A DNA stretch of 12,110 bases from Nitrosopumilaceae archaeon (GTDB lineage: Archaea > Thermoproteota > Nitrososphaeria > Nitrososphaerales > Nitrosopumilaceae), in contig JAUYOQ010000144.1 of NCBI GenBank assembly GCA_030697975.1, positions 1 through 12,110 on the forward strand, written 5' to 3'. Position numbers and translations under genes: made by a program. Each line of letters opens with the position of its first letter. The first letter of the stretch is position 1. Of this stretch, positions 11,495-12,110 are shown in pieces. The notes under the pieces are model-generated. The model saw only the letters and a program-made list of their open reading frames with translations, was not told the DNA's origin and did not search any database.

Positions 11495-12110
11495 AGATTA
11501 GCAAAATCAGGACCACGAAGAGAATTCCTGCTCCAAAGACGTAAAGATATGACTGTGCGACGCCTGTCTGTGTTCCCTGAACTACCTTTGCGCTCCACGC
11601 TACTGCACGTTCAAAACCCATGTTAATTCCCATATCAATTACTATTCTTTCAAAATACCTCCACATACCTCGTGCAAGCCATAATGGTGCAATTACAAAA
11701 CCCCAATAGATTATTGCGTTAAGGTACCACCTGTTTAGAATTACTTTGTGAATTGCATAAAAGAAAAGATTTGAATTTACAAACTTGACAGGATCAACCC
11801 ACCTGCCAATGTAGAATATGTATCCTAGACCAAACCCGATTGCAAAGGCAGCAAGTGATGCACCAAGTGCTATTGGGTTTATTCCTGACAAGAATCCAGG
11901 CAATGAAGATGATTCCTCTTCTACATGAACTGAGTGAATTCCAAATGATTCATCAAGATATTCGGTGAAGAGCTCATGAATTCCCTCCTCTGCGGTTAGT
12001 CCGATCACACCAATTCCAATTGTTAGTACAGCAAGTATTCCGTATGGAACCCACATTGACATTGGAGCCTCATGGATGTGGTGTCCCTCGCTTTCCATGT
12101 GTTCAATGTG
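11493..12110 (-). CDS. nuoL: Complex I proton-pumping subunit NuoL, C-terminal part (cut by window end)
   Basis: The frame stays open to the window edge, so only about the last 205 residues are present; whole NuoL proteins are 600 or more. The C-terminal NuoL pattern is clear: 'VILNRWYLNAIIYWGFVIAP', then 'YFERIVIDMGINMGFERAVA', and 'VQGTQTGVAQSYLYVFGAG', matching the conserved QTG-X3-SY end. This region contains the final transmembrane helices and the linker into the long lateral helix that braces the antiporter-like subunits. The stretch with His-rich 'EGHHIHEAP' near the edge is a soluble loop. An internal ATG at 12098 should not be taken as the start. The next gene, nuoN, follows 10 bp after the stop with its Shine-Dalgarno overlapping the stop codon. 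Confidence 0.9.
   Translation of the reverse strand, partial: HIEHMESEGHHIHEAPMSMWVPYGILAVLTIGIGVIGLTAEEGIHELFTEYLDESFGIHSVHVEEESSSLPGFLSGINPIALGASLAAFAIGFGLGYIFYIGRWVDPVKFVNSNLFFYAIHKVILNRWYLNAIIYWGFVIAPLWLARGMWRYFERIVIDMGINMGFERAVAWSAKVVQGTQTGVAQSYLYVFGAGILFVVLILLI

Noticed and set aside
1..12110. CRISPR array, insertion sequence, prophage or toxin-antitoxin system
   Set aside because: No regularly spaced repeats, transposase, integrase, terminal inverted repeats or toxin-like gene pair were seen; gene content is core chromosome.

Overview
The window looks like chromosome from an ammonia-oxidising archaeon of the Nitrososphaerota (Thaumarchaeota), probably the AT-rich group I.1a (Nitrosopumilus/Nitrosarchaeum/Nitrosotenuis-like). 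The assignment rests on archaeal marker genes (ABCE1, TBP, Trm5-like methylase, Ard1/RimI acetyltransferase, isoprenyl diphosphate synthase), a solitary 5S rRNA gene, a tRNA with a bulge-helix-bulge intron, no encoded CCA tails, and TATA boxes about 25-30 bp before many start codons (leaderless genes). It is inferred from family knowledge; no search was run.

Layout. Positions 1-272: a highly structured RNA segment, probably the very 3' end of 23S rRNA plus trailer, then a short tRNA-3'-end-like relic. 273-695 (-): FMN/F420-type split-barrel protein. 786-914 (-): a 42-codon C2H2 zinc-finger mini-protein, followed upstream by the 5S rRNA gene (955-1072, -). 1166-3783 (+): ABCE1 ribosome-recycling ATPase and a Trm5-like tRNA methylase in one operon. 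3786-4552 (-): a two-helix membrane protein and an Ard1/RimI acetyltransferase. 4629-5714 (+): a site-2 protease-like membrane metalloprotease. 5706-6788 (-): a LarA-fold protein lacking recognisable catalytic motifs. 6839-7441 (+): PyrE. 7443-8003 (-): TATA-binding protein. 8192-8265 (-): tRNA with CAT anticodon. 8309-8941 (-): CADD-like di-iron protein, a candidate p-aminobenzoate synthase. 9023-9114 (+): tRNA-Glu with a 16-nt intron in the T loop. 9163-10014 (+): geranylgeranyl-type diphosphate synthase. 10004-12110 (-): the 3' end of a complex I operon (nuoN complete, nuoL partial).

How it fits together. Much of the window is core information processing (rRNA, tRNA, ribosome recycling, tRNA modification, N-terminal acetylation, TBP). 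The rest is core metabolism: pyrimidines, isoprenoid lipids, respiratory proton pumping and probably folate/pterin cofactor supply. Genes are packed tightly. Four convergent pairs end within 2 bp of each other or overlap by 9-11 bp, and the divergent pair at 6788/6839 appears to share one TATA-like element. Several long reading frames start too early, inside tRNA genes or upstream of the promoter; the starts given here are corrected for that.

The points most worth a second look are the zinc-finger mini-protein behind 5S rRNA, the minimal T-loop tRNA intron, the conserved self-sacrifice residues in the CADD-like protein, and the LarA-like protein without visible catalytic motifs. No mobile element, CRISPR array or defence system was seen.
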